This document shows positions 8,417-17,760 of a stretch of 64,000 bases of DNA, piece after piece. The DNA comes from SAR116 cluster bacterium AG-426-B08 (GTDB taxonomy: Bacteria; Pseudomonadota; Alphaproteobacteria; Puniceispirillales; Marisalimonadaceae): assembly GCA_003213175.1 (NCBI GenBank), contig QCNN01000002.1, positions 57,092 through 121,091 on the forward strand, written 5' to 3'. Positions within the stretch are counted from its first letter, which is position 1; each line of letters starts with the position of its first letter. Both the position numbers and the translations under genes were made by a program. The notes under the pieces were generated by a model, which saw only the letters and a list, made by a program, of their open reading frames with translations, was not told where the DNA came from and ran no database searches.

Positions 8417-9583
8417 CTATTTCGTTTCCAAAAATAATTCTCTTCCAATAAGCATTCTTCTTATTTCAGAAGTACCCGCTCCAATTTCATAAAGTTTTGC
8501 ATCTCTTAATAATCTCTCAACAGAATAATCTTTTGTATAACCATTTCCACCCAGTGATTGAATAGCTTCTAATGTTAACTGCGTTGCTTTTTCAGCGGCA
8601 TATAAAATACAACCAGCTGCATCTTTTCTGGTTGTCTCTCCCCTATCACAAGCTGATGCCACCGCATAAACATAGGATCTGCATGCGTTTGTGGTAGTAT
8701 ACATATCAGCAATTTTTCCTTGCATTAATTGAAATTCACCAATTGATTTTCCAAATTGTTTTCTTTCATGAACGTAAGGAACTACTTCATCTAATGCTGC
8801 GGCCATAATACCTAGAGGCCCAGCTGCAAGGACAACTCTCTCATAATCCAATCCACTCATTAAAATAGCGGTCCCTTCACCAGGATTACCGAGAACATTT
8901 TCTTCTGGTACTGCACAATTTTCAAATATTAATTCAGATGTATTAGAACCCCTCATTCCTAATTTGTTTATTTTTTTTCCGCATGAAAAGCCATCCATAC
9001 TCTTTTCTATTAAGAACGCTGTGATTCCTTTTGAACCAATATTTGCATCAGTTTTTGCGTACACTACAGCTATGTCAGCATCAGGTCCATTTGTGATCCA
9101 CATTTTAGAACCATTAAGTAAGTAGGTTTTATTACCCTGTTTTTCTGCATACAAAGTCATTGACACAACATCTGAGCCTGAACCGACTTCGCTCATTGCA
9201 AGAGCACCAATTTTTTCTCCGCTACAAAGATCTGGTAAATATTTTTCTTTTTGGTATTTATTTCCATTTCGATTAATCTGGTTAACACATAAATTCGAAA
9301 AAGCGCCATATGACAGTCCAACAGATGCACTTGCACGACTAATTTCTTCTAGGGCCACACAGTGAGCTAAATAACCCATGCCACTTCCACCAAATGATGT
9401 CTCGGCAGTAATTCCTAATAACCCAAGGGAACCAAATCTTTTCCACAAATGATTTGGAAATTCATTAGTTTCGTCTATTTGTTTTGCTAAAGGTGCTATT
9501 TCAGATTGTGCAAATTTACGAACATTTTTTTGAAGAATTTTAATTTCTTCGTCAAATCCAAAATCCATAGATTTTTCAAACAT
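8417..9583 (-). CDS. ivd: Isovaleryl-CoA dehydrogenase
   Basis: This 388-residue flavoprotein oxidises isovaleryl-CoA to 3-methylcrotonyl-CoA in leucine breakdown. The segment [17 protein letters not shown] carries the glutamate at the IVD-specific catalytic position. [20 protein letters not shown] matches the IVD C-terminus, and the FAD region [16 protein letters not shown] and [18 protein letters not shown] are intact. It is the first gene of the minus-strand operon and is followed within two bases by MCC beta. A TerB-like gene lies 15 bases upstream in the same direction, so the promoter may be before that gene or in the 171-bp gap at 10048-10218. Confidence 0.9.
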   Translation of the reverse strand: MFEKSMDFGFDEEIKILQKNVRKFAQSEIAPLAKQIDETNEFPNHLWKRFGSLGLLGITAETSFGGSGMGYLAHCVALEEISRASASVGLSYGAFSNLCVNQINRNGNKYQKEKYLPDLCSGEKIGALAMSEVGSGSDVVSMTLYAEKQGNKTYLLNGSKMWITNGPDADIAVVYAKTDANIGSKGITAFLIEKSMDGFSCGKKINKLGMRGSNTSELIFENCAVPEENVLGNPGEGTAILMSGLDYERVVLAAGPLGIMAAALDEVVPYVHERKQFGKSIGEFQLMQGKIADMYTTTNACRSYVYAVASACDRGETTRKDAAGCILYAAEKATQLTLEAIQSLGGNGYTKDYSVERLLRDAKLYEIGAGTSEIRRMLIGRELFLETK

Positions 9584-9597
9584 GATAAATTTCCTTA

Positions 9598-10047
9598 TTA
9601 ATTTCCTAGAGCTCTCTTTTTGGCCTCGGAACTCTCAGTACCAGATACATGAAGCAAACCACAAATTCGCCATATCAAATTTGCCTCATACTCATCTACT
9701 TTCCCATCTGATAAAATAATTTCCCACAACATTTCTATAACTGAAATTCTTTCATCATGATCCATACTATCAAGAATGACCTTAATATCTGAGTAAATTT
9801 CAATTTTTTCATCACTTTTATGAAGAACAAAATCAATAGATTTTTCAGCTTTTTGAGGATTTAGATGAAATTTAGTAATAAGTATTTTTTTAATTAAATC
9901 TATTTCGTCGTTACTAACAATTCCATCAATTTTACTTGCTTCAATTAAAAGGGATAAGACGGCAAAAATATCTTCATCCAAATATTCTTGATTTTCATCT
10001 TCATTTATTTTTGCTGTGTCAAAAAAGTTTTTTATATTTTTAAACAT
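9598..10047 (-). CDS. TerB-family (tellurite-resistance-like) small helical protein
   Basis: This 149-residue all-helical protein has the two repeated acidic helical hairpins of the TerB fold: [24 protein letters not shown] and [28 protein letters not shown]. The D-G-x-V-x-x-x-E motif is found in each half. The resemblance is to stand-alone alphaproteobacterial TerB-like proteins. Their biochemical role is not firmly known, so tellurite resistance should not be inferred. It is 15 bases upstream of isovaleryl-CoA dehydrogenase and may be its leading operon partner. Upstream it diverges from glutamate dehydrogenase. Confidence 0.75.
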   Translation of the reverse strand: MFKNIKNFFDTAKINEDENQEYLDEDIFAVLSLLIEASKIDGIVSNDEIDLIKKILITKFHLNPQKAEKSIDFVLHKSDEKIEIYSDIKVILDSMDHDERISVIEMLWEIILSDGKVDEYEANLIWRICGLLHVSGTESSEAKKRALGN

Positions 10048-10218
10048 ATTTCCTCATCAATTTAATATATTCATTTTTGTTCTGCCTAAATAAAATATAA
10101 AACAAATCTGAAAATAAACAAAAGCTTAATAATTTTTTATTGTTTTTAGTTATAAGTATTTATGATACCATCTCTTTTAAATTTTTAAATGGGGGCATCG
10201 AGAAATCGTTGAAAAAAA

Positions 10219-11640
10219 ATGGCAGGAGACGAGTTTCTAAATTCAATTGAAACAAATTTTAAAAAAGCTATAAATTGTCTGCAAAAATCGGAAGGTGGTA
10301 AATTCATTACTGAGGATTTAGCAAATCAAATTATGATGGCTAATGCTACTTACGTAGTTCGTTTTGGGGTAAGATTAAGAAATTCAATATACACATTTAC
10401 AGGTTACAGATCTGTTCATTCTGACCATTTTGAACCTGTTAAAGGTGGTATTAGATATGATATGGCTGTTAATCAAGAAGAAGTTGAAGCTTTAGCAGCG
10501 CTAATGACCTATAAATGTTCTCTTGTTGAAGTCCCTTTTGGTGGTTCTAAAGGTGGATTAATAATTAACATTCGTGATTGGAACGAAGAAGAGATGGAAA
10601 GAATTACAAGAAGATTTACGCAAGAGCTAGCGAAACGTGATTTAATCCATCCATCTCAAAATGTACCTGCACCAGATGTTGGTACTGGGGAACGTGAAAT
10701 GGCTTGGATGGCAGATGAATATAGAAGATTAAATCCAACTGATCTCAATGCTTGGGCATGTGTTACTGGTAAGCCTGTTAATAAAGGAGGCATATCAGGT
10801 AGGACTGAGGCAACTGGTAGAGGAGTAGAATATGCTTTGAAAGCTTTTTTTGACAATCATGAAGATGTTAAAAAAACAGGGTTAACCTCTGGATTAGTGG
10901 GTAAAAGAGTAATAGTACAAGGTTTAGGTAATGTCGGTTATCATGCCGCATTATTTTTATCGAAGGAAGATGAATGTTTGATTACACATGTTATTGAAAG
11001 AGATGGTTCCATAGTAAACAAGGATGGAATTGATATCGAAGATCTGAAAAACCATATTGTTAAAAATGGAAGTGTAAAGGGCTATCAAGGTTATACATCA
11101 AAAGGTTCAGAAATTTTAGAAGAAGATGCAGATATTTTAATCCCAGCTGCTATGGAACTAGTAATTAATAAAGAAAATGCTAACAGAATTAAAACTCCAC
11201 TTATTATTGAGGCGGCTAACGGGCCCGTTTCCTCTGAGGCAGATGAAATACTTAATAAAAAAGGAGTGGTAATTATACCCGACCTCTATGCAAATGCTGG
11301 TGGTGTTACAGTAAGTTACTTTGAATGGATTAAAAACTTGAGTAGAATAAGGTTAGGTAGACTTCAAAGGCGCGCTCAAGAAAACCAAGTCAACATTCTT
11401 GTTGAGGCAATGGAAAAAATGACAGGAACAGACTTTCCAGAAGGATATAAAGAAAAGGCAATTAAAGGATCATCAGAACTTGATTTAGTTAGGTCAGGTT
11501 TAGAAGATACTATGAGAAACTCTTATCAAGTAATCAGTGATGTTTGGAACAACGACGAAAATGCTAAAGATTTAAGAACAGCTGCAATGATGGTTGCAAT
11601 TAAGAGAGTAGCTCAAAGTTATACTTCGCTTGGAATGTAA
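10219..11640 (+). CDS. gdhA: Glutamate dehydrogenase (Glu/Leu/Phe/Val dehydrogenase family)
   Basis: This 473-residue enzyme interconverts glutamate and 2-oxoglutarate plus ammonia. The substrate site is KGGIRYDMAVNQEEV and ALMTYKCSLVEVPFGGSKGG with the catalytic lysine. PAPDVGTGEREMAWMADEY follows, and the cofactor domain has VIVQGLGNVGYHAALFLS. The C-terminal insert around RIRLGRLQRRAQE is seen in eukaryote-like/bacterial hexameric GDHs. Coenzyme preference cannot be fixed by eye. Beside it, convergent and separated by a shared hairpin, is an ammonium transporter, which fits ammonia handling. The start ATG at 10219 gives MAGDEFLNSIE. There is a weak upstream purine-rich stretch and no strong Shine-Dalgarno. 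Confidence 0.9.
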   Translation: MAGDEFLNSIETNFKKAINCLQKSEGGKFITEDLANQIMMANATYVVRFGVRLRNSIYTFTGYRSVHSDHFEPVKGGIRYDMAVNQEEVEALAALMTYKCSLVEVPFGGSKGGLIINIRDWNEEEMERITRRFTQELAKRDLIHPSQNVPAPDVGTGEREMAWMADEYRRLNPTDLNAWACVTGKPVNKGGISGRTEATGRGVEYALKAFFDNHEDVKKTGLTSGLVGKRVIVQGLGNVGYHAALFLSKEDECLITHVIERDGSIVNKDGIDIEDLKNHIVKNGSVKGYQGYTSKGSEILEEDADILIPAAMELVINKENANRIKTPLIIEAANGPVSSEADEILNKKGVVIIPDLYANAGGVTVSYFEWIKNLSRIRLGRLQRRAQENQVNILVEAMEKMTGTDFPEGYKEKAIKGSSELDLVRSGLEDTMRNSYQVISDVWNNDENAKDLRTAAMMVAIKRVAQSYTSLGM

Positions 11641-11673
11641 ACAAAGGCAGTTATAATCGTAACTGCCTTTGTT
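11640..11673. terminator. Bidirectional hairpin between gdhA and amt
   Basis: A perfect 14-bp inverted repeat AACAAAGGCAGTTA / TAACTGCCTTTGTT surrounds the 6-base loop TAATCG. It begins at the last base of the gdhA stop codon and lies in the 46-bp gap between two convergent genes, where a shared terminator is expected. Neither flank has a long T tract, so termination strength is uncertain. Confidence 0.75.
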
Positions 11674-11686
11674 AAGAGGGAGGAAT

Positions 11687-12970
11687 TTATTTTCTAAAAT
11701 CTGGATAAGCTTCCATGCCAATTTCACTTGCATCTACACCTTCCATCTCTTGCTCTGGGGTAACTCTAATTCCTATAATCATTTTGATAATGTACCATAC
11801 AACTCCCGAAGCAATTACTGTGAATAGTCCGATAGCAAAAATACCATAGAGTTGAGCTCCTAATGATGCTTCTGAATTCGAAAACACAACTGCGATTGTT
11901 CCCCATATTCCTGCAAATAAGTGAACAGGTATTGCACCAACTACATCATCAATTTTAAATTTATCCAAAAGTGGAATGGCAATAACAACAATTAAGCCAC
12001 CTACAGCACCAATAAATATTGCTAACATTGGGCTTGGTGCAAGAGGTTCAGCTGTAATAGCAACTAATCCACCCAAAGCACCATTTAATGCCATAGTTAA
12101 ATCTGTTTTTTTGTAATATAACATCGTAATTATAATTGCAACAACGACACCACCTGCAGCGGCTAAATTTGTATTTATGTAAATATTAGAAATATCATTT
12201 ACATCAGCAGCACTTCCCATTGCAAGTTGTGAACCACCATTAAAACCAAACCATCCAAACCAAAGTAAAAAAGTACCCAGTGTAGCCAATGGTAAGTTTG
12301 AACCTGGCATTGGTTTCACACTTCCATCATCAGCGTATTTACCTTTTCTCGCACCTAGTATTAGACAACCAGTTAAAGCTGCCCATCCTCCAACACCATG
12401 AACTATAGAAGAACCAGCAAAATCTAGAAAACCTGCACCAGATAAAAACCCAGCACCCCATGACCAAGAACCTTGTATTGGATATATGAAACCAGTTAAA
12501 ATAACTACGAATATTAAAAAGCTCGAAAGTTTAACTCTTTCAGCTACTGCTCCACTGACTATAGATGCGGCCGTAGCACAAAACACCATCTGAAAGAACC
12601 AATCAGACCCAGCACTATAACCGTCATCAACTGCTACTTCTCCAGGACTCCATATGTTAAAAGAACCAATCCATCCAGTATTTTCAGTCACTCCATCGTA
12701 CATCAAGTTGTATCCTACAAATGCAAACATAAGTCCAGCTATAGAATAAAGTCCAATATTTTTAGCACATTGTACCACAGCATTTTTGGCCCTTACTAGT
12801 CCAGTCTCTAACATACAGAAACCAGCGGCCATTAACATTACTAAAAATCCATGAACCAGAAATGAAAATGAATTAAATATATAAGCCACTTCTTTATCAA
12901 CCTCTGCATTTGCTGCATTAATTGAAAAAAATATTAATAAAGAAGTTAACGTAAGTTTTAAAATATTCAT
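11687..12970 (-). CDS. amt: Ammonium transporter Amt (first copy)
   Basis: This 427-residue inner-membrane channel for ammonium begins with a cleavable-looking signal, MNILKLTLTSLLIFFSINAANA, followed by about 11 membrane helices. The conserved pore features are FLDFAGSSIVHGVGGW (aspartate plus first pore histidine) and IPVHLFAGIWG (second pore histidine). The start has a good AGGAGAG about 6 bases upstream. The C-terminal cytosolic tail ends ASEIGMEAYPDF, as in many Amt proteins that bind GlnK. No glnK gene is adjacent, although amt-glnK linkage is common. A second Amt lies at 59 kb. The upstream 155-bp gap at 12971-13125 probably holds its promoter. Confidence 0.95.
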   Translation of the reverse strand: MNILKLTLTSLLIFFSINAANAEVDKEVAYIFNSFSFLVHGFLVMLMAAGFCMLETGLVRAKNAVVQCAKNIGLYSIAGLMFAFVGYNLMYDGVTENTGWIGSFNIWSPGEVAVDDGYSAGSDWFFQMVFCATAASIVSGAVAERVKLSSFLIFVVILTGFIYPIQGSWSWGAGFLSGAGFLDFAGSSIVHGVGGWAALTGCLILGARKGKYADDGSVKPMPGSNLPLATLGTFLLWFGWFGFNGGSQLAMGSAADVNDISNIYINTNLAAAGGVVVAIIITMLYYKKTDLTMALNGALGGLVAITAEPLAPSPMLAIFIGAVGGLIVVIAIPLLDKFKIDDVVGAIPVHLFAGIWGTIAVVFSNSEASLGAQLYGIFAIGLFTVIASGVVWYIIKMIIGIRVTPEQEMEGVDASEIGMEAYPDFRK

Positions 12971-13125
12971 AAAACTCTCCTTAATAAAAATTGAAATTAT
13001 TAATTAATGCAAATAGTAGTTAAATATGACTTTTATTTTTTGATGACAGTGAGAAAATTGTGGATGATTAAAAAATAAACAAAAATTTTAAAGTTAAAAT
13101 TGATTTGTCTATTTTTTATGCAATT

Positions 13126-14664
13126 CTATAATTTTAAAATTTCTTCAATATTCTTACAAATTTGATTTTTATGATCTTTAACTGTTTGTTTTAATGTACC
13201 TAAGTCTTTTAGATTAAGATATGAGACTAAATATTTTGAAACTTTGTTAGGCAAGTTTCTTGGTTTATCCATTGAAAAAGTTATATTTACAAATTGGTCT
13301 AGGATAAAATAAAATAATTTAACTTTTTTCAAAAACAATTTTTTTACATCTAAATTTTCAATCTTTCGATAGATTTTTTCTCTAATATAAAAATACTCTA
13401 AAAATTCTATATCTCTTTGACCTCCTAAAGAATATTTAGTTTCATACCAATTAAGTAGATTTTTACTTTTTCGGTTTATCAAATTCTTTGCTGTAAAGTT
13501 TTTGTCTCCACCTCTCATGGTTATGATTTCTTTTTTTAATTCAGGAAGATTTATTTCTCTTTTTTTAATATCATTTATTTTTGAGTTTAGTGAGTTTTGA
13601 AATTTAGAATTGTTTAAGACTAATTCACTCTTTAAGAATGCTATCTTTTGCCAGGCGAATGAGTGATCTTTTTGAAAACTTATAAAATCTGACATTGTGC
13701 AAGCTAAATCACTTTGTGTGTTAGAGGGTGTTAATTTTGTGTCTACTTCATACATGAAACCTTCTGCAGTTTGCGAAGAAAGTATATTAATAATTTTTTT
13801 TGAAAAACGGTTGTAAAAAGTTTCATATTCTTTTTTGTTTTTAAAATTTTTGTTTACATCAGGAAAAATAAAAACCAAATCTAAATCAGAGTTTGAAGTC
13901 ATCGTATTATTTGCTAACCTGCCATAGGCTAAAACGGCAAAATCATCATAAAAACTTTTTCTTAAATTATTTTGCTTTAAAAATAAGTAATGAGCAATTT
14001 CTATAACTTTTTCTATGATTGATCTAGCTAAAAGAGAAAATTCATATGAAGCACTTTCAATTCTCAATTCATTTTTTATTACAGAAACAATTATCTGAAA
14101 TTTAAGTTTTCTATGAACTTTTCTTAAGTTATTAAAAATATTTTCTTCTACATCATTTTGGTATTGTATTTTATTTAATTCATTTTTATAGATTGAAATA
14201 TTACCATTTAATCTAATTGCAAAATATGGGTCTAATATTTCTAATAATTTTTCATCTTTTGCTAAGAAATTTGTTATGTGGCCAGAAAAAGATAAAACTT
14301 CTATTAACTTGTCGTATATAAAAGTTTTAGTTGAGAGGTTTTCTAAATACTGAAAGTTTGGACTAATTTCATTTAAAAATCTTAATAGTTGATACGTAGC
14401 TTGTTTGGGATGGTTTTGATTTAATATCAAAGGTAATATTTGATCTAAAAATTTAGAAATTAGTGAAATATAATTTTTCTTTATTTTAATGTTAATTTTA
14501 TCATCAAAATAGTTAAGAAAAATCTTCTTTATTGCATTTTCGCTTAATTTTTTTGAATCAATTAAGTATGAAATAAAACGAATCACAGCTTTATTATTTT
14601 CACCTGCTGTTTCATTAATAGTAGAGAGATTTTCAGGAAAATAGTTTTTTTTGTAATATATCAA
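13126..14664 (-). CDS. glnE: Half-size GlnE: glutamine synthetase adenylyltransferase with a single nucleotidyltransferase domain
   Basis: GlnE normally has about 950 residues with an N-terminal deadenylylating and a C-terminal adenylylating nucleotidyltransferase. This protein is 512 residues with only one. Its motif LAYGRLANNTMTSNSDLDLVFIF matches the C-terminal-type 'MTxxSDLDL' pattern. The downstream YEVDTKLTPSNTQSDLACTM and SFAWQKIAFLKSELV resemble the C-domain 'EVDxRLRPSG...AWTWEHxALTRAR'. SLGGQRDIEFLEYF is the helical-domain marker. The canonical arginine of LRP is threonine here. There is no room for the missing half upstream, where fbp diverges. It should modify glutamine synthetase, and it lies beside Amt and GDH. 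Enzyme direction is inferred. Confidence 0.8.
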   Translation of the reverse strand: MIYYKKNYFPENLSTINETAGENNKAVIRFISYLIDSKKLSENAIKKIFLNYFDDKINIKIKKNYISLISKFLDQILPLILNQNHPKQATYQLLRFLNEISPNFQYLENLSTKTFIYDKLIEVLSFSGHITNFLAKDEKLLEILDPYFAIRLNGNISIYKNELNKIQYQNDVEENIFNNLRKVHRKLKFQIIVSVIKNELRIESASYEFSLLARSIIEKVIEIAHYLFLKQNNLRKSFYDDFAVLAYGRLANNTMTSNSDLDLVFIFPDVNKNFKNKKEYETFYNRFSKKIINILSSQTAEGFMYEVDTKLTPSNTQSDLACTMSDFISFQKDHSFAWQKIAFLKSELVLNNSKFQNSLNSKINDIKKREINLPELKKEIITMRGGDKNFTAKNLINRKSKNLLNWYETKYSLGGQRDIEFLEYFYIREKIYRKIENLDVKKLFLKKVKLFYFILDQFVNITFSMDKPRNLPNKVSKYLVSYLNLKDLGTLKQTVKDHKNQICKNIEEILKL

Positions 14665-14777
14665 TTTAATTACTTTATTATTTTTTATTTAAGTTTTAAT
14701 TTAATTAAATCATTTAATTGATTTAAAATCAAAAATTTGAAACATTATTATTTTAATTTAAGAAATGGGGACAAATC

Positions 14778-15719
14778 TTGAAAATTTTGAGTTTCTTAAA
14801 CGAATTTTCAAAAGATCAAAATTTAAACAACGTAATTTTAAAATTATGTAGTTCAGCTATAAAAATTAGTAAAAGTATTCATGACGATGATTATGAGATT
14901 GAAAAAACTTCGCTTAATGAGGATGGTGATGTTCAAAAACCACTAGATATTTTTTCAGATAAAACTTTGTTAGATAAACTTCGAATACCTGAAGTAGCTG
15001 CATATTGTTCTGAAGAGCAAAAAGGAATAGTAAATCTAGATGAAAACGGAAACTTTATTGTTTTAACTGATCCTCTCGATGGTTCATCAAATATTGAAGC
15101 AAATGTTTCTATTGGAACTATTTTTTCAATTATTCCAAAAAATGGGAAATGTGTTAATGAAGCAATTTTTCAAAATGGTAATAAACAAGCTTGTGCAGGC
15201 TTTTTTGTTTTTGGCCCGAGAACAACTTTATTTTTAACATATAAAAATGGAACTCATTCTTTTTTCCTTAATAATAAATCTAATACTTTTGAATTATTAC
15301 AAAAGAATATTTCGATACCAGAATATACTTCAGAATATGCTATAAATTCATCATATCGACGCTTTTGGCATAAAAATGTTTTGAATTACATTGAAAACTG
15401 TCTTAAAGGCAAGGATGGGCCAAGGAAAAAAGATTTTAATATGAGATGGGTAGGATCTCTGGTTGCTGATGCTAGCCGAATTTTTACTAGAGGAGGTATA
15501 TTTCTTTACCCAGACGACAAAAGAAAAAAAAACAAAGATGGTAGACTAAGGTTAACTTATGAGGCAAATCCAATTTCACTTTTAGTTGAGCAAGCAGGAG
15601 GTAAAGCAACAAATGGAAAGGAAGATATTTTAAACTTAACTATAAATGATATTCATCAAAGAACTCCTTTAATTTTTGGTTCAAAAGAAGAGGTTGATAC
15701 TTTTTTAAATACAGAGTAA
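14778..15719 (+). CDS. fbp: Fructose-1,6-bisphosphatase, class I
   Basis: This 313-residue enzyme hydrolyses fructose-1,6-bisphosphate to fructose-6-phosphate in gluconeogenesis or sugar-phosphate cycling. The metal site is clear: LTDPLDGSSNIEANVSIGT, with EEQKG before it. The substrate-binding RWVGSLVADASRIFTRGGIFLYP and EANPISLLVEQAGG complete the class I pattern. The start is TTG at 14778; the nearby ATG at 14765 is out of frame, so TTG looks real. It opens a plus-strand operon with tkt, pgk, gap, rpe and gph. The divergent gap with glnE (113 bp) should carry the promoter. Confidence 0.9.
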   Translation: MKILSFLNEFSKDQNLNNVILKLCSSAIKISKSIHDDDYEIEKTSLNEDGDVQKPLDIFSDKTLLDKLRIPEVAAYCSEEQKGIVNLDENGNFIVLTDPLDGSSNIEANVSIGTIFSIIPKNGKCVNEAIFQNGNKQACAGFFVFGPRTTLFLTYKNGTHSFFLNNKSNTFELLQKNISIPEYTSEYAINSSYRRFWHKNVLNYIENCLKGKDGPRKKDFNMRWVGSLVADASRIFTRGGIFLYPDDKRKKNKDGRLRLTYEANPISLLVEQAGGKATNGKEDILNLTINDIHQRTPLIFGSKEEVDTFLNTE

Positions 15720-15755
15720 ATCTTTTTAATACATTCATACAAAATCTGAGTAAAC

Positions 15756-17744
15756 ATGGAAAATTTAAAATCAAATGATGAAAAAATAATGAGAAGAATG
15801 GCTAATGCCATCAGAGTCTTGGCAGCCGAAGCTGTTCAAGAAGCAAATTCAGGTCATCCAGGAATGCCTATGGGAATGGCAGATGTAGCAACAGTACTAT
15901 TTTCTAAATTTATTAACATTGATCCATCAACTCCAGATTGGCCTGATAGAGATAGATTTGTTTTATCAGCTGGCCATGGATCAATGCTTATTTACGCGCT
16001 TAATTATTTGCTAGGTTATGATGACATGCCGATAGAAAGTATAAAAAACTTTAGACAGTTGAATTTTAATACTCCTGGCCATCCTGAGTATGGACATACT
16101 AAAGGTGTTGAAACAACAACCGGTCCACTTGGACAAGGATTTGCAACATCTGTGGGAATGGCTCTAGCTGAAAAATTGTTGAATGCCAGATTTAAAAATG
16201 AACTTGTCGATCATTTTACATATACAATTGTTGGAGATGGATGTTTACAAGAGGGAATTAGTCATGAGGCAATAGAGTTTGCAGGTCATTTGAAGCTATC
16301 TAAATTAATTGTTCTTTGGGATGACAATAAAATTTCTATTGACGGAGAAACAAATTTATCAACTTCTAGTAATCAACTTATTCGTTTTAAAGCGAGTGGT
16401 TGGGATGCTCAAATTATTGACGGACATAATTTTGAAGAAATAACTAATGCTATTGATAAGGCTAAAAAGTCAACCAAGCCATCTTTAATAGCATGTAAGA
16501 CTATTATTGGTTATGGTTCTCCTAATTTAGCTGGAACAGAAAAAACACATGGCGCTCCTCTTGGTAAAGATGAGGTTGAAGAAGTGAAAAAACATTTAAA
16601 TTGGAATTATGAACCATTTAAAGTTCCTAATGAACTTGTAGAGGAATGGAAAAAAGTAGGATTAAGAGGTAATACAAAAAGAAAAGATTGGCTTTTAAAA
16701 TTAGAGTCCAGTTCTAAGAAACAGAAATTTGCTAACTTTCATAATACAGACATAAATAAAAAGTTTGAAAAAAAATTTAGAAGTTATTTAAAAAAACTTA
16801 AGACAGATAAACCTAAAATAGCAACCAGACAAGCAAGTCTTAATTTTTTAGAAGTAATCAACAGCTCTATTGAAAACACAATTGGTGGTTCGGCAGATTT
16901 AACCGGTTCAAATCTTACAAAAACTAAAAATATGAAACCAATTATGCCTAGAAAGTTTAAAGGCAATTATATTCATTATGGGATAAGAGAACATATGATG
17001 GGTGCTGTTATGAATGGGATAGCATTGCATAAAGGATTTTTGCCGTATGGTGGAACTTTTTTAGTGTTCAGTGATTATATGAGAGCGTCTATGAGATTAT
17101 CATCTATTATGAAAGCGAAAGTTGTTTATGTGCTGACTCATGACTCTATTGGGTTAGGTGAAGACGGACCTACTCATCAACCAATTGAACATTTAGCTAT
17201 GTTAAGAGCAACACCAAATTTAAATGTCTTTAGACCAGCAGATGCAGTGGAAACAGCAGAAGCTTGGCGCTTAGCTCTTTCTCATAATGGTCCATCTGTG
17301 CTTGCTTTATCTCGACAAGGACTGCCTGCAATTAGAGATGAAAAAAAATTTGAAAACCTAACAGAGAAAGGTGGATATATTATAAAGGATGTAAAAGGCA
17401 ATAGAGATGTTACAATAATAGCATCAGGTTCAGAAGTTAATATTGCATTACAAGTTTCAGACTTATTGTCAAAACATAAAGTAAATGCTGCAGTTATATC
17501 TATGCCGTGCTGGGAATTATTTGAAAATCAAAATAATGATTACAAATCAAATGTCATAGGAAATGTTTTAAAGGTAGCCATTGAAGCTGGTAGTGAATTA
17601 GGATGGCATAAATATATTGGTAGTAAGGGAATGTTTTTTGGATTAAATACTTTCGGAGCTTCTGCACCTGCATTGGATTTATTCAAACATTTTGGTTTAG
17701 ACCCAGAAGAAATAAAAGAAAAAATTTTAAAAAGATTAAATTAA
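15756..17744 (+). CDS. tkt: Transketolase
   Basis: This 662-residue thiamine-diphosphate enzyme of the pentose-phosphate pathway has the expected length. Key motifs are NSGHPGMPMGMADVA, LSAGHGSMLIYALNYLLGY, GPLGQGFATSVGMA and the ThDP motif GDGCLQEGISHEA. In the pyrimidine domain, GIREHMMGAVMNGIALH and LTHDSIGLGEDGPTHQP are present. It lies 36 bases after fbp and 16 bases before pgk in the same direction, so it is in the same transcript. No feature suggests a DXP-synthase instead. Confidence 0.95.
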   Translation: MENLKSNDEKIMRRMANAIRVLAAEAVQEANSGHPGMPMGMADVATVLFSKFINIDPSTPDWPDRDRFVLSAGHGSMLIYALNYLLGYDDMPIESIKNFRQLNFNTPGHPEYGHTKGVETTTGPLGQGFATSVGMALAEKLLNARFKNELVDHFTYTIVGDGCLQEGISHEAIEFAGHLKLSKLIVLWDDNKISIDGETNLSTSSNQLIRFKASGWDAQIIDGHNFEEITNAIDKAKKSTKPSLIACKTIIGYGSPNLAGTEKTHGAPLGKDEVEEVKKHLNWNYEPFKVPNELVEEWKKVGLRGNTKRKDWLLKLESSSKKQKFANFHNTDINKKFEKKFRSYLKKLKTDKPKIATRQASLNFLEVINSSIENTIGGSADLTGSNLTKTKNMKPIMPRKFKGNYIHYGIREHMMGAVMNGIALHKGFLPYGGTFLVFSDYMRASMRLSSIMKAKVVYVLTHDSIGLGEDGPTHQPIEHLAMLRATPNLNVFRPADAVETAEAWRLALSHNGPSVLALSRQGLPAIRDEKKFENLTEKGGYIIKDVKGNRDVTIIASGSEVNIALQVSDLLSKHKVNAAVISMPCWELFENQNNDYKSNVIGNVLKVAIEAGSELGWHKYIGSKGMFFGLNTFGASAPALDLFKHFGLDPEEIKEKILKRLN

Positions 17745-17760
17745 ATTTTAAAATTTTTAA

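Noticed and set aside
10656-10856. 66-residue minus-strand ORF inside gdhA
   Set aside because: Antisense shadow of a strongly conserved glutamate dehydrogenase; no family feature of its own.
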